Shown: positions 9,391 through 18,989, numbered from the stretch's first letter. The stretch is DNA of 64,000 nt from Aeriscardovia sp. (GCA_017405305.1 JAFRAT010000009.1:186001-250000), one strand, 5' to 3'. Numbers and translations are program-made. Notes: a model not told the origin generated them from the letters alone.

Positions 9391-9606
9391 CTACGCGCGA
9401 TGTGCGCGGAACGACGGCGCTTTATAAACATCGCCGTTTCCGGTGGTTTGTTCTACAATCTGGTTTCCCGTCTTACCCGGTTGCGGGCGGGTTCTTTCTC
9501 CTCCTGCCTCGGACCGTTTAGCGATGCGCCAGACGGGTTTGCTCGGATCCGTGACCTTGGCACGGTATCCCGCGATACGCCTAGATGATTTTCCGATGGC
9601 GGTCAT
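9391..9606 (-). CDS. Small unknown ORF (71 aa)
   Basis: The ORF starts MTAIGKSSRRIAGYRAKVTD and is very basic. It ends 9 bases before an AGGAG box and an ATG that opens a second frame broken by a stop after 13 codons. No family is recognised. Given the decayed surroundings it may be a fragment rather than a working gene. Confidence 0.25.
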   Translation of the reverse strand: MTAIGKSSRRIAGYRAKVTDPSKPVWRIAKRSEAGGERTRPQPGKTGNQIVEQTTGNGDVYKAPSFRAHRA

Positions 9607-9801
9607 GCCGTCTTTGCTGTGGTAGGAACCGCGGTTCTTTTGGGTCTGCGCGCCAGTGACCTCGCGCTTCCATAAGGTACCTGGTATTTATTCCGCTGGC
9701 GCGTGAATCAGTGTCCACGGAGAGCATGGATCCGCTTTCCTGTTTATTTCGGTTCATCTCGAGCGAAACCGGAAAAGCCGTAGAATCGCTGCAATCGCAA
9801 C

Positions 9802-9842
9802 AAAAATCCCCGCCGTTCCAAACGGATCGGAACAGCGGGGGA
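9802..9842 (-). terminator. Rho-independent terminator of tRNA-Gln
   Basis: On the minus strand a stem of about 12 bp with one mismatch (ccccgccgttcc with ggaacagcgggg) is followed by ATTTTTG. It lies about 10 bases beyond the tRNA 3' end. Confidence 0.85.
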
Positions 9843-9851
9843 TCATCCTCG

Positions 9852-9922
9852 CTCCCCCACCTGGACTCGAACCAAGACTAAAGGTTCCAAAGACCCGTGT
9901 GCTGCCATTACACCATGGGGGA
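9852..9922 (-). tRNA. tRNA-Gln (anticodon TTG)
   Basis: This 71-nt cloverleaf has acceptor stem TCCCCCA/TGGGGGA, D stem GTGT/GCAC, anticodon loop CTTTGGA (anticodon TTG, reads CAA), and T stem CTTGG/CCAGG with loop TTCGAGT. The outermost anticodon-stem pair is a mismatch. CCA is not encoded. Confidence 0.93.
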
Positions 9923-10018
9923 AGAGCCGGCCATAGAGCCGCCAGTCTCAATTATGCCAGCCGGAGCGCCAAACGGCAACCGAACGCCGCCAACGTCCTG
10001 GCTCGGTCCGCAACGGAC

Positions 10019-11092
10019 TCAGGCGAGGAGGAACTCCTCGCCGTGATGCTCCGGATAATTGGCAAAGAGGCCGGCGACGGACCCGTCGGTGAAGACGGCC
10101 TTCATAGCGGCGGCGATGAGGGGCGCGATGGACAGCACGACGAGGTTGTCGAAACGCTTCTCCTGCGGAACCGGCACGGTGTCGGTGACAATAACCTCGC
10201 GGGCGCCGCAGTTCTTGAGGTTCTCGACCGCGTCGCCGTTGAAGAGAGCGTGAGTGGCGACGATGGTCACGGATTTGGCACCCTGTTGCTTGAGACATTC
10301 GACGGCACCGATGATGGTGCCGCCGGTGTCGATCATGTCGTCAGTGATGATGCAGTCCTTGCCTCTGACGTCGCCGATGACGCGCTTGGAGACGGCGTGG
10401 TTAGCGCAGGTGATGTCGCGTGTCTTATGGATGTAGGACAGCTGGCAGTTGTTCAGGCGGGCGGCCCACTGCTCAGCCACGCGGATGCGGCCGGCGTCCG
10501 GGGAAACGATGGCTGCGTTACTGATGTCCATGCTGTCGCGCACGTAGCTGACGAGCAGCGGCATGGCCTGCAGGGCGTCGACGGGGCCGTTGAAGAAACC
10601 CTGGGACTGTGCGGCGTGCAAATCGACGGACATGATGCGGTCGGCGCCCGCCGTGGTGAACAGGTCGAAGATGAGACGGCTGGAGATGGGTTCGCGGCCC
10701 AGGTGCTTCTTGTCTTGGCGGGAGTAGCCGAGGAACGGGACAATCGCGGTGATGGACCGGGCGGACGCGCGCTTCATGGCGTCGATCATGATGAGCTGTT
10801 CCATGATCCACTTGTTGATCGGCTGCGTGTGGGACTGTAGGACGAACGCGTCGGTACCGCGCACCGACTCCGTGTACCGGCAGTAGATTTCCCCGTCCGC
10901 GAAATCGTACGACGTAGTCTTGAGCACATCGATCCCCAGCTGCTTGGCGACGTCGTCAGCCAGCTTCGGATACGCACGGCCGGTCACGAGAACGAGGTTT
11001 TTCTTCGGTGTGCCTTTGAGTAAAACACCCACTTTCGGCTCTCCCAACATAGGTAGCGGTTCCAGCGAACGATTTTCACTGTATCGGCTCAA
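10019..11092 (-). CDS. prs: Ribose-phosphate pyrophosphokinase (PRPP synthase)
   Basis: The enzyme makes PRPP from ribose 5-phosphate and ATP, for nucleotide, NAD and His/Trp synthesis. Visible motifs are VPFLGYSRQDKKH (ATP-binding flexible loop region), DLHAAQSQGFF, and the PRPP loop DDMIDTGGTI. I chose a TTG start at 11092, which overlaps the nadD stop by 4 bases and has GGAGG 8 bases upstream; this gives 357 residues. An ATG at 11050 is possible but has no clear ribosome binding site. Coupling of prs to nadD makes sense, since NAD synthesis uses PRPP. Confidence 0.93.
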   Translation of the reverse strand: MSRYSENRSLEPLPMLGEPKVGVLLKGTPKKNLVLVTGRAYPKLADDVAKQLGIDVLKTTSYDFADGEIYCRYTESVRGTDAFVLQSHTQPINKWIMEQLIMIDAMKRASARSITAIVPFLGYSRQDKKHLGREPISSRLIFDLFTTAGADRIMSVDLHAAQSQGFFNGPVDALQAMPLLVSYVRDSMDISNAAIVSPDAGRIRVAEQWAARLNNCQLSYIHKTRDITCANHAVSKRVIGDVRGKDCIITDDMIDTGGTIIGAVECLKQQGAKSVTIVATHALFNGDAVENLKNCGAREVIVTDTVPVPQEKRFDNLVVLSIAPLIAAAMKAVFTDGSVAGLFANYPEHHGEEFLLA

Positions 11093-11811
11093 CGCGACAC
11101 CTCCGGGGACGTTCCGCAGCCCCGGTACAGGCCATGGCCGGCGATGTAGCGCGCCACCGCGGCAGGCGTCAGATAGTCGATCGGCAAGCCGCGGCGCACG
11201 CGCTCGCGCAGCATTGTCGAGGAGACGCCGAACGCCGGGATCGGCACGGACGTCACGTCCGAACCAGGCACGCCGGAGGGCGTGGCTGGCAGAGCTGACG
11301 CGGCTGTCGCGGTGCCGGCGAGCACTTGCGGCCCCGTGGCAGCGGTGAAGTTGGCGGCGGCAACGGTATTGGAATCGGCGCTCATCGTCCTGCCGGGGCG
11401 CGTGACGGCGATGAAGCGCGCCAGTTTCGGCAGTTGTTCGGCGTCCTTCCAGCGGGATGCCTGAGCGATGGCGTCCGTGCCGGCGATGAAGAACAGCTTG
11501 TCGTCCGGACGTGCGGCCCGCAAGTCGCGCAGGGTGTCGACCGTGTACGTGACACCGCCACGGTCGATGTCCACGCGGGACAGGGAGAATCGCGGGTTGT
11601 CCGCGATGGCGAGCGCCACCATGGCATACCGGTCCTCCGCTGGCGCCACGTCGCGGTCCAGCTTGAAGACGGGTCGGCCCGCGGGTACGAACACCACTTC
11701 GTCCAGGCTGCAGCGCCATGCGGCTTCCGAGGCGGCCAGTAGATGCCCGTTGTGGATAGGGTCGAACGTGCCGCCCATCACGCCGACGCGGCGGGCTGTG
11801 CGGCGGGTCAT
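11089..11811 (-). CDS. nadD: Nicotinate-nucleotide adenylyltransferase
   Basis: NadD converts nicotinate mononucleotide to deamido-NAD. The signature GGTFDPIHNGHLLAA is at residues ~10-24, and DKLFFIAGTDAI and a C-terminal Ser-Ser/Thr-x-x-R (VSSTMLRERV) are present. I chose the ATG at 11811, 5 bases after the upstream stop, because the glycine-rich signature follows directly. The 240-residue product is slightly long, with a low-complexity insert between ~165 and 205. It is translationally coupled to prs. Confidence 0.92.
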   Translation of the reverse strand: MTRRTARRVGVMGGTFDPIHNGHLLAASEAAWRCSLDEVVFVPAGRPVFKLDRDVAPAEDRYAMVALAIADNPRFSLSRVDIDRGGVTYTVDTLRDLRAARPDDKLFFIAGTDAIAQASRWKDAEQLPKLARFIAVTRPGRTMSADSNTVAAANFTAATGPQVLAGTATAASALPATPSGVPGSDVTSVPIPAFGVSSTMLRERVRRGLPIDYLTPAAVARYIAGHGLYRGCGTSPEVSR

Positions 11812-11816
11812 TCCGG

Positions 11817-12443
11817 TCACGCTTCTCTTTTGGCGGGCTGGCCGGCGCCGGAGGCCTGCCTTGCCTTGGCCAGTGTGTCTTCCGGCGGTTCGGCCGTCCC
11901 GCCGAATCGTGGTTCGGCGGCCGCGGCGGCGAGTTCGCGGTCGTTCACGCGCGAATCGACGCTGTCCATGTCCTCGTCCCACTCCTTGCTCACCACGCGC
12001 TTGATCTCGGAGAAGGTCGGCAGTAGAAAGTCGGGCTGGTAGAACTTGCGGATCTGGGCGACGTTGTCGGAGATCTGGATGAGCTTGTCGCCCATGTCGT
12101 CGGTCTTGTCGTCTCGTTCGGCTAGGCGGAAGTCGTCGAGATGGCGTTCGATGGCCTGCTCACAGCTTTTGATGATGGCCTGTTCGTCAGCGGTTGGCGT
12201 TGACAGGCTCGTGTCGTCGGAGTCGGGCCAGCCCATGAGGACGGCGTCGGAGTATTCCAGTGCGGCGCGCTGGAACGCTGTGGGGATGCCGTCCTCGATT
12301 TGGACGGAGAACACGTACCGCACCTGGCTCAGGCGTTCTGAGGCCATCATCAGCATATCGGAACGGTCGAAGACGCGCGGTGGCGGGGCGATGGGCTGCT
12401 CCTTGCGCTGGGGATCGGGCCGGTTGCCGAGTTCATTTTTCAT
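11817..12443 (-). CDS. Conserved hypothetical protein between recN and nadD
   Basis: The 208-residue soluble protein has a proline-rich start and a helical middle (DRSDMLMMASERLSQVRYVF to about residue 150). The tail is rich in Ala and Pro with several acidic residues. No signal peptide, membrane segment or catalytic motif is visible. The gene starts 12 bases after recN and ends 5 bases before nadD, so it is surely co-transcribed. I do not recognise the family. Confidence 0.75.
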   Translation of the reverse strand: MKNELGNRPDPQRKEQPIAPPPRVFDRSDMLMMASERLSQVRYVFSVQIEDGIPTAFQRAALEYSDAVLMGWPDSDDTSLSTPTADEQAIIKSCEQAIERHLDDFRLAERDDKTDDMGDKLIQISDNVAQIRKFYQPDFLLPTFSEIKRVVSKEWDEDMDSVDSRVNDRELAAAAAEPRFGGTAEPPEDTLAKARQASGAGQPAKREA

Positions 12444-12455
12444 CGATGACCTCCT

Positions 12456-14474
12456 TCATGCTGTTTTCCTCGTGTTGGTCTTCTTCTTCGTGCCGGATTT
12501 CCTGGTAGCGGTTTTCTTCGCTCCGGTTTTTCTCGGCGACGGCGTCCGCATGGCGTTCGAACCGCTGCTTAGGGCAGCGGCGGCATCGTCCTGTGGGACG
12601 ATGCCGTGGGCGCTGTCACGTGGGACGTTGTTGTTTGGGGCGTCGTCGTGAAGCGTGCTGTCGCGCAGCAGCTGACGGGCATGCTCGAGCGACACGGCCG
12701 ACACCGTTCCTGACAGCATCCGCGCGATCTCCTCCTCGCGGGCTTCGCCGCTGACCGGCGTCACCGTCGTCGTGACGGCGGCCTCGTCCGAAGCGGCCGC
12801 ATTCGGACCGTCGTCGTTCGAGCGGTTGGCGCCGGCTGGTCCTTTCGACACGACGACCTGCGCGTCGGCCCAAGACGCGACCTGCGGCAGATGCGTCACC
12901 ACGATGACCTGCTCGCGCCGGGCCAATCGCGCCAGGCGTTTGCCTAGCTCCACGGCTGTCTGGCCGCCCACGCCCGCGTCGATCTCGTCGAATACGAACG
13001 TTCGGCGCCGGGCATTGGCGTCATCGGAACCACTGGAACCGCTGTCAGCTGGACCGGCGCTGCCCGCGCCATCGAGCCGGCGCGCCAGGCACACCTCCAG
13101 GGCCAGCATGAGACGGCTCAGCTCGCCGCCGGATGCGGATTTCGCCACCGGCTGGCAGGGGGCGCCGGGGAAAGCGGAGAAGAGGAACAGCACGTCGTCC
13201 ATACCGAAGGCGTCCAGCGGGTGATCTGCCTCGCGGCGCGCTTCGACGTCGATCTCCAGACGCGCGCCGGCCATCGCCAGCGACGCCAGCTCCCTGTTGA
13301 CCTGCGAGGCCAGATCGGAGGCGGCGGCCACGCGGCGCTGGTGCAGCTCGTGTGCCAGGCCTAACGCTTCCTCGTATGCCTGGGCGCGCTGGGTTCGCAA
13401 CGCGTCGAGCTTCTCAGGCGAAGCATCGACGCCGTTGAGTTCGGCAGCGGCCTTGTCGCGCCAAGCCAGAACGTCGTCGACGCTCGGACCCCACCGGCGC
13501 GTCAGCCCGGTGAGGTCATGGATACGCTCGTTGAGGCGATCGAGATCGGCGTCGCTGACGTCGTCGTCGCGCAGCTGCTCCTCCAACAGGCACACGGCGT
13601 CCGAAACGTCGGCGCTGACGTTCTCAAGGCGCGAAAGACATTGAGCTATCTGCGGAATCGACATCGCCGGCCGCAGCGCGTTCTGCGCGTCGGCCAACAA
13701 CGACGCAACGGACGGCACCCCGTCGACGGCACCATCGGAGAAATCCCCAGTGGAAGGGTCCAACGAGCGCAATGCCCCGGTCACGGCCCGGATGATGGCC
13801 GCCGCATTCTCGGCGCGGGTGCGGCGCTCGCGCAGATCCTCGTCCTCGTGCGGCTGCGGGTCGACACGGGCGATCTGCTCCAAGGAGTCGCGCAGGTAGT
13901 CGGCGCGTTGGCGCACGTCGGCCTGCTGGGATTCAAGGTCTCGCAGCGTCCGATCGGCGTCCACCAGGCGTTTCCAGGCCTTCGAGTAGCGTTTCAGGCT
14001 GTCCGCGGAGCACATGTACTCGTCGAGGAGCTTGCGCTGGCGGGCCGACGAGACAAGCCGCATCTGGTCGGCCTGGCCGTGGATGGTGACGAGGTCGTCG
14101 GCGATTTGCTTGAGCAAGCCGCTGGGAACGGTCCGCCCGTTGACGATGGCCTTGGAGCGGCCGCGGGTCGGCACTTGCCGGGCGAGGAACAGCCGGTCCT
14201 TCCCGTCTCCTTCCGACAGCACGCCGGCGTCGTCGGCGGCGCGCGCAGCTGAAGAATCGGGAGAGGTGTCGAAGATGGCCTGGACCCAAGTCTCCTCCGC
14301 GCCGGCGCTCACTTTGGCGGATTCCGCTTGCGCGCCGCGCACGAGCTTGAGTGCGTTGAGAAGCATGGATTTCCCGGTGCCTGTTTCGCCGGTGATGGTC
14401 GTCATGCCCGGAGCGAACGCGACGTTCGCTGCCCGGATCGGCCCTAGGTTGCGTATTTCGAGTTCATCGAGCAT
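12456..14474 (-). CDS. recN: DNA repair protein RecN
   Basis: RecN is an SMC-like ATPase in double-strand break repair. The N-terminus has LDELEIRNLGPI and a Walker A GETGTGKS (residues ~30-37). The middle is coiled coil. The C-terminal half has a GELSRLMLAL signature, Walker B FVFDEIDAGVGG and VVTHLPQVASWAD. The 672 residues exceed the usual ~560 because of a basic, low-complexity tail ending in Lys/Thr/Arg repeats. The start overlaps nadK by 11 bases. Confidence 0.94.
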   Translation of the reverse strand: MLDELEIRNLGPIRAANVAFAPGMTTITGETGTGKSMLLNALKLVRGAQAESAKVSAGAEETWVQAIFDTSPDSSAARAADDAGVLSEGDGKDRLFLARQVPTRGRSKAIVNGRTVPSGLLKQIADDLVTIHGQADQMRLVSSARQRKLLDEYMCSADSLKRYSKAWKRLVDADRTLRDLESQQADVRQRADYLRDSLEQIARVDPQPHEDEDLRERRTRAENAAAIIRAVTGALRSLDPSTGDFSDGAVDGVPSVASLLADAQNALRPAMSIPQIAQCLSRLENVSADVSDAVCLLEEQLRDDDVSDADLDRLNERIHDLTGLTRRWGPSVDDVLAWRDKAAAELNGVDASPEKLDALRTQRAQAYEEALGLAHELHQRRVAAASDLASQVNRELASLAMAGARLEIDVEARREADHPLDAFGMDDVLFLFSAFPGAPCQPVAKSASGGELSRLMLALEVCLARRLDGAGSAGPADSGSSGSDDANARRRTFVFDEIDAGVGGQTAVELGKRLARLARREQVIVVTHLPQVASWADAQVVVSKGPAGANRSNDDGPNAAASDEAAVTTTVTPVSGEAREEEIARMLSGTVSAVSLEHARQLLRDSTLHDDAPNNNVPRDSAHGIVPQDDAAAALSSGSNAMRTPSPRKTGAKKTATRKSGTKKKTNTRKTA

Positions 14475-15354
14475 GGACGCCGCCTCTGTTTGGCTCGTTC
14501 CGCCAGCCGCTGGCCGGCAGTCCGAATTTCGTCACCAGACGCTGGGTGAAGGACGCGCCCGACAGATGCGCTAGGCGCAGTGGCTGCGGCGACTGCGTGA
14601 CGCGCAGCACCGATCCGACGGGCAGTTCAATGGTCCGCCGGCCATCGCACGTCAGATGCCCCGTGGATTGGGAGCCCGGCAGCAGCTCGATCCGCACGTT
14701 TGACCCCTGACCGACGATCAGCGGACGAGTGAACAGCGCATGCGCGGCGATCGGCACGATTTCCAGGGCTTGCACGGAGGGCCAGACGACCGGTCCGCCC
14801 ACGGAGAACGCGTAGGCCGTCGAGCCGGTGGGCGTCGAGACGATGACACCGTCGGCCGCGAAGGACGTCACCGGCACATCGTCGATGGCGATGCCTGTTT
14901 CGATCATGGTGCTGCGGTCAGCCTTTTCCATGGTCATCTCGTTGAGGGCCCAGTCCGCCAACGGTCCCCTGCCGGGGACCCGCGCGCTGACAGCTGCGAT
15001 GGCGCGCTCGTCGATGCGGTAATCGCGGTCCGCGACACGGTCGACGGCCTCCTGCGCCTGGATGCGTTCGAACTCGGCCAGGAAACCGACGTGCCCGAGG
15101 TTGATGCCCAGAATCGGCACACGCGTTCCTCGAACGAGCTCCGCCGCGGCCAGGATTGTTCCATCCCCTCCTAGGACGACGACGATTTCCGTATCGTCCG
15201 GGACCGTGGCGCGGCGGGCGCCGAACGGCAGCGCGGGCAGGTCATTCACCACGGAGACGGAGAAGCCTCGCTGCCGCAGCCGATCGACGACGTTCCCGAC
15301 GATGCCGCGGTTCGGCGGAAGCTCCCGGTGCGTTACCACCACAGCCGATCGCAT
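14464..15354 (-). CDS. nadK: NAD kinase
   Basis: The enzyme phosphorylates NAD to NADP. The GGDGT motif (VVLGGDGTILAAAE, with the catalytic Asp), the NE pair (ALNEMTMEK) and the glycine-rich TPTGSTAYAFSVGGP are all present. I chose the ATG at 15354 because AAGGAGGG lies about 5 bases upstream; an in-frame ATG 24 bases earlier has no such site. It is downstream of tlyA and overlaps recN, the usual actinobacterial tlyA-nadK-recN order. Confidence 0.94.
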   Translation of the reverse strand: MRSAVVVTHRELPPNRGIVGNVVDRLRQRGFSVSVVNDLPALPFGARRATVPDDTEIVVVLGGDGTILAAAELVRGTRVPILGINLGHVGFLAEFERIQAQEAVDRVADRDYRIDERAIAAVSARVPGRGPLADWALNEMTMEKADRSTMIETGIAIDDVPVTSFAADGVIVSTPTGSTAYAFSVGGPVVWPSVQALEIVPIAAHALFTRPLIVGQGSNVRIELLPGSQSTGHLTCDGRRTIELPVGSVLRVTQSPQPLRLAHLSGASFTQRLVTKFGLPASGWRNEPNRGGVHAR

Positions 15355-15432
15355 TGACCCTCCTTCATTCGTTCCCATGGTAAGGCGTGCCGGTTCTGGA
15401 ACCGCGCTTGTGGACCGGTGCGCAACTGCGGT

Positions 15433-16302
15433 TCAGCGCGGAGCGTGGTCCTGCGCTTGGCCTGAATCCTGGTCCCTTGCGGATGCCGGCCGCAGCCACA
15501 GCAGGTACTCCTTGTTGCCGTGCGTGCCCAGGATCGGCGACGGGATGCAGCCTTTCGTCGAGAAGCCGTTGCTCCGCGCGCAGCAGACCACGGTGTCGAT
15601 CACCGTCTGACGCAGGACCGGGTCCGTGACGATGCCGTTCTTGCTCAGTTTTCCTCTGCCGACCTCGAACTGAGGCTTGATGAGCAGCACGATTTCGACT
15701 GGCGGGACGCCGGCGGACGACGGCGTCCCGACCGCAGCGCCAACAGCGGCTCCCGTTTCCCGTTCCTGTCGAAGAACGCGGGCGATGACGGGGATGACGT
15801 ATGTCAGCGAAATGAACGACACGTCGGACACGATGTAGTCCGGGCTGGACGGCAGGTCCGGTGCCTGCACGTCGCGCACGTTCCGAGGGCTGAGGTCGAC
15901 AACGCGCGGATCGGAGCGCAGTGCCGGACTCAACTGGCCGTGCCCGACATCGAGGGCCAGCACCCGGCTGGCGCCTTTCTCGAGCAGGACCTGGGTGAAG
16001 CCGCCCGTCGACGCGCCGATGTCCCAGCATACGCGGCCGGCCGGCAGTGCAAGACCCTGGCTGCTGAAGGCGTCGAACGCGCCCAGCAGCTTCACGGCCC
16101 CGCGGGACACATAGCGGAACGCGGACTCCGCCGGGATTGCGGCGATGTCGATGCAGTCGGTCTTGGCCACGGCGCGCGACGGCTTCGTCACAACGACGCC
16201 GTTGACGCGCACCAGGCCTGCACGGATCAGCCGCGCCGCTTTCGTCCGCGTTCCGGCAGCTGGATTCTTCGCTACATGGATGTCCAACCGCTCCGCGCTC
16301 AT
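15433..16302 (-). CDS. tlyA: TlyA family rRNA 2'-O-methyltransferase
   Basis: The 289-residue protein has an N-terminal S4 RNA-binding domain (RLDIHVAKNPAAGTRTKAAR to about residue 65). A FtsJ-like Rossmann methylase follows, with the SAM motif DIGASTGGFTQVLLEKGA, then ALDVGHGQL and SDVSFISL. TlyA proteins methylate 16S/23S rRNA ribose and affect capreomycin sensitivity. Its start overlaps the HAD phosphatase stop by 4 bases. Confidence 0.92.
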   Translation of the reverse strand: MSAERLDIHVAKNPAAGTRTKAARLIRAGLVRVNGVVVTKPSRAVAKTDCIDIAAIPAESAFRYVSRGAVKLLGAFDAFSSQGLALPAGRVCWDIGASTGGFTQVLLEKGASRVLALDVGHGQLSPALRSDPRVVDLSPRNVRDVQAPDLPSSPDYIVSDVSFISLTYVIPVIARVLRQERETGAAVGAAVGTPSSAGVPPVEIVLLIKPQFEVGRGKLSKNGIVTDPVLRQTVIDTVVCCARSNGFSTKGCIPSPILGTHGNKEYLLWLRPASARDQDSGQAQDHAPR

Positions 16303-17435
16303 CGCAGTTCCTCCTCCACAATGGGAAAATCGCGGAAATCAAGGGACGGCACAGCGATTCCAGCGTCGGCGAGTGCCCAGGACAGCTGGCACAGGCAGCG
16401 CAGCCGGTCCATCGCCGGTCCGGTGGACCGCACGCGGCCCTGCTCGTCGCAAAGGGCGGCAGCAGGGCCCGGCAGCGTTGCGCTGCAGACCGGAACATCG
16501 GACACGCCGGTACACGGAACACTGCCATCGGTGGCGAGCCGATGGCCGATACCGTCTTCGCCATGGCCGTCCTGACGCGGAATGCCCTGCAGTGCGGGCG
16601 CTGCATGGGTTTCGAGCAGGCCGCGCAGATCGGCGGCGATGTATGTCGGCCGCTGCTTCGGTGCCGCGAACAGCAGGGCCCGGGCGTCGGTCACGCCGGT
16701 GAGCACGCACAGCGAATCGCAGCCGCCGCGGCCGGCGGCCTCGATGTCCGTGTCGAGCCGGTCGCCCACGGCCAACGCGTTGGACGCGGCCACGCCGGCG
16801 CGGCGCAGCTCCATGTCGTACAGGATCGATTCCGGTTTGCCCGCGGACCGGCAAGGTGCCACGCCCGTCGCCGCGGTGACGGCGCCGATCATTGCTCCGT
16901 TTCCGGGAGCGACGCCGTCCTCCCGGGGAATGCTCCTGTCAAGATTCGTCGCGAAGTACCGTGCGCCATGTTCGATGGCGTAGGCGGCTTGGGCCAGCTG
17001 CGTCCAGCAGAGAGACGGATACCAGCCTTCAACAACGGCGGCCGGGTCCTCCCGCGCGCTGTCGACAACGCGGAACCCCGCCTGTCGGACGGCGTCTTTC
17101 AGCGCGTCCGCGCCAATGACCAGCACCACGGACCCGGCGGGCAGCTCCTGCGCCAGCACAAAGGCGGCGGCGTCCGCCGATGTCACGATCTGGTCCGGGC
17201 TTGCCTGGACGCCGAATCCGGCGATTTGGTCGGAGACTGCCTGCGGCGGGCGCGACGGATTGTTCGTCGTGTAGCACACACGCATTCCGAGCGATTCCGC
17301 TCGGCGAATGGCGTCGGCCGCATGGGCGACCGAATTGGCGCCACGGTAGACGACGCCATCCAGGTCCAGCAAAGCCAAACGGTATCGCTGCGCTAGCGGC
17401 ACGCCGCAGGACTTCAACGCGCCTCCGCCGGCCAT
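16299..17435 (-). CDS. HAD-superfamily IIA phosphatase (NagD-like)
   Basis: The 378-residue protein has HAD motif I LLDLDGVVYRG (two catalytic Asp) near residue 25. Motif II is YTTNNPSRPP, followed by the IIA cap region. Motif III Lys is in SAGKPE and motif IV is AVGDRLDTDIEAA. The last ~110 residues form an extra, Cys- and Pro-containing extension not typical of NagD. The substrate is unknown. It precedes tlyA in the operon. Confidence 0.88.
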   Translation of the reverse strand: MAGGGALKSCGVPLAQRYRLALLDLDGVVYRGANSVAHAADAIRRAESLGMRVCYTTNNPSRPPQAVSDQIAGFGVQASPDQIVTSADAAAFVLAQELPAGSVVLVIGADALKDAVRQAGFRVVDSAREDPAAVVEGWYPSLCWTQLAQAAYAIEHGARYFATNLDRSIPREDGVAPGNGAMIGAVTAATGVAPCRSAGKPESILYDMELRRAGVAASNALAVGDRLDTDIEAAGRGGCDSLCVLTGVTDARALLFAAPKQRPTYIAADLRGLLETHAAPALQGIPRQDGHGEDGIGHRLATDGSVPCTGVSDVPVCSATLPGPAAALCDEQGRVRSTGPAMDRLRCLCQLSWALADAGIAVPSLDFRDFPIVEEELR

Positions 17436-17438
17436 GGC

Positions 17439-18989
17439 TTACTCTTCGCTCGCAGCAGGCTGCTTGGAACCGGCATTGCCATCGGACTCGGCGGTCTTGG
17501 CCGCGCTATTGTCGGACTCCGCTTCCGCAGCGTCCTCGGCAGCCTCGCTCTCAGCGGTTCCACCCTCGCTGGCTTCGATTTCCTGGTTCTCGTCGCCCTT
17601 GTCCTCGGCGAACTGGGACAGGTCAATGCCCAAACCTTCGAGCATCCGGGCGTCAGCCTCCTCGAGATCGTTGTCGACCAAATCGTCGTCGACGTCCATT
17701 CCGTCCTCGTCCGGATCGGCGAACTCATCCTCGAGGTCCTCGATGGCGGCCTCCAGCTCCTGGGCCTCATCCCCGCGGCCGGCTTGATCCAGGAAATTCT
17801 GCTCCGCCTGCAGGGCACGCATGCGGTACGCGCCGTCTAAACCGCGCACGGACAGCAATGCCCGGACGATCTTCAACGCCTGGTCGAACTTGCCCATGTC
17901 GGCGTATGCGCCGGCGAAGACGAGCATCATCTCGGCCTTGGATTCGCCGGCAAGCTTCTTGGCTTCCGGCGATAGCGCGATGGATACCGCTTCCTGCGGA
18001 TGGCCCAGGCCGCGTTCGCAGTCGGCGATGAAGGGCAGGTAGTCCGGCTCGCCGTTCATACGGTAGGCCGTGCGGAACTCGCGGTTAGCGAGTTTGTAGT
18101 CGCCGCGGCGGTATGCGACGAGCGCCAGCGTCTCGCGGGCGATGTCGACTCTGGAGGCCTGGCGGGCCGCCCACCTGGCATGGGCGAGCGCCGCGTCCGG
18201 ATCAGACTCCTCCAGCGCGTAGGCAGCGAGGATATGCAGGCCGATGTTCTCCGCGTGCTCCTTGCTCAGGCCGCGCAGACGCAGCTTGTCGTCACTGGAG
18301 AGCATGCGCCACTCCATACCTTTCGGCATCTTCGGCTCACCCGGACGACGGTTGGTGTACGGGTTCTGCGACGGAAAGGAGATGGTGCCGTCGGAGTTGC
18401 GGCGCGGACCGGTCTCGAAGTGGCGGTTGCCTTCGACGTCGTTGAAACGTTCGCGACGGTCGAAATGACGGCTTCCACGGTTGCCGGGGCGGCCATCATG
18501 GCGGTCGTCGCGGAAGCCGCGGACGCCGGGACGTTCGCCGTGCCGGGAACCGTGCTGTTCGCGGCGGCTGTTCCGCTGCTCGTCGCGATGGGAATCGGAG
18601 TGGTTGCCGTTGTCACGCTGGTTGCTGAAGCCTCCGCGGCGCTGCCCGCCGCGGAGGCCGTCACGGAGGGAATCACGCTGGCCGCGATTATCGCGGCGGT
18701 CGTCGTCGCTATGCCAGTCGCCGCGCCGACCGTCGTGATGGAAGCTCGAGCCGCGGCCGCTGTCGCGGCGGCTGTTCCGCTCATCACGGTCGGAAGGACC
18801 GTAGCCGGAATGACCATGGTCAAAGTGGCGGCTGGTGTTGCGCGCCCCGCCCTTGCTGAATGGATTGTCGTCGCGGCGGCCGCGGTTTCCATGGCCGCCG
18901 CGGCCAAAGGAACGATGCGAATCATGGGAATCATGGCCGTTCCCGCGTTTTCCGAATCCAGACTGATGCGACCGAGCGTGCTCGCTCAT
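17439..18989 (-). CDS. Tetratricopeptide-repeat protein with Arg/Gly/His-rich N-terminus
   Basis: The ATG at 18989 has GGAGG about 9 bases upstream and gives 516 residues. The first ~215 are a low-complexity mix of Arg, Gly, Asp, His and Ser (RGG-like), possibly an RNA-binding disordered region. A TPR-like alpha-helical core follows (about 225-430: LRGLSKEHAENIGLHILAAY, then repeated A-R/N-E-A helices). The tail is strongly acidic with many Glu, Asp and Ala. The stop lies 3 bases before the HAD gene, so they are co-transcribed. The family is common in actinobacteria at this locus; its function is unknown to me. Confidence 0.8.
   Translation of the reverse strand: MSEHARSHQSGFGKRGNGHDSHDSHRSFGRGGHGNRGRRDDNPFSKGGARNTSRHFDHGHSGYGPSDRDERNSRRDSGRGSSFHHDGRRGDWHSDDDRRDNRGQRDSLRDGLRGGQRRGGFSNQRDNGNHSDSHRDEQRNSRREQHGSRHGERPGVRGFRDDRHDGRPGNRGSRHFDRRERFNDVEGNRHFETGPRRNSDGTISFPSQNPYTNRRPGEPKMPKGMEWRMLSSDDKLRLRGLSKEHAENIGLHILAAYALEESDPDAALAHARWAARQASRVDIARETLALVAYRRGDYKLANREFRTAYRMNGEPDYLPFIADCERGLGHPQEAVSIALSPEAKKLAGESKAEMMLVFAGAYADMGKFDQALKIVRALLSVRGLDGAYRMRALQAEQNFLDQAGRGDEAQELEAAIEDLEDEFADPDEDGMDVDDDLVDNDLEEADARMLEGLGIDLSQFAEDKGDENQEIEASEGGTAESEAAEDAAEAESDNSAAKTAESDGNAGSKQPAASEE

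Noticed and set aside
11093-11719. N-terminal extension of the prs frame
   Set aside because: It overlaps nadD completely in another frame and has no PRPP synthase features; the TTG at 11092 fits better.
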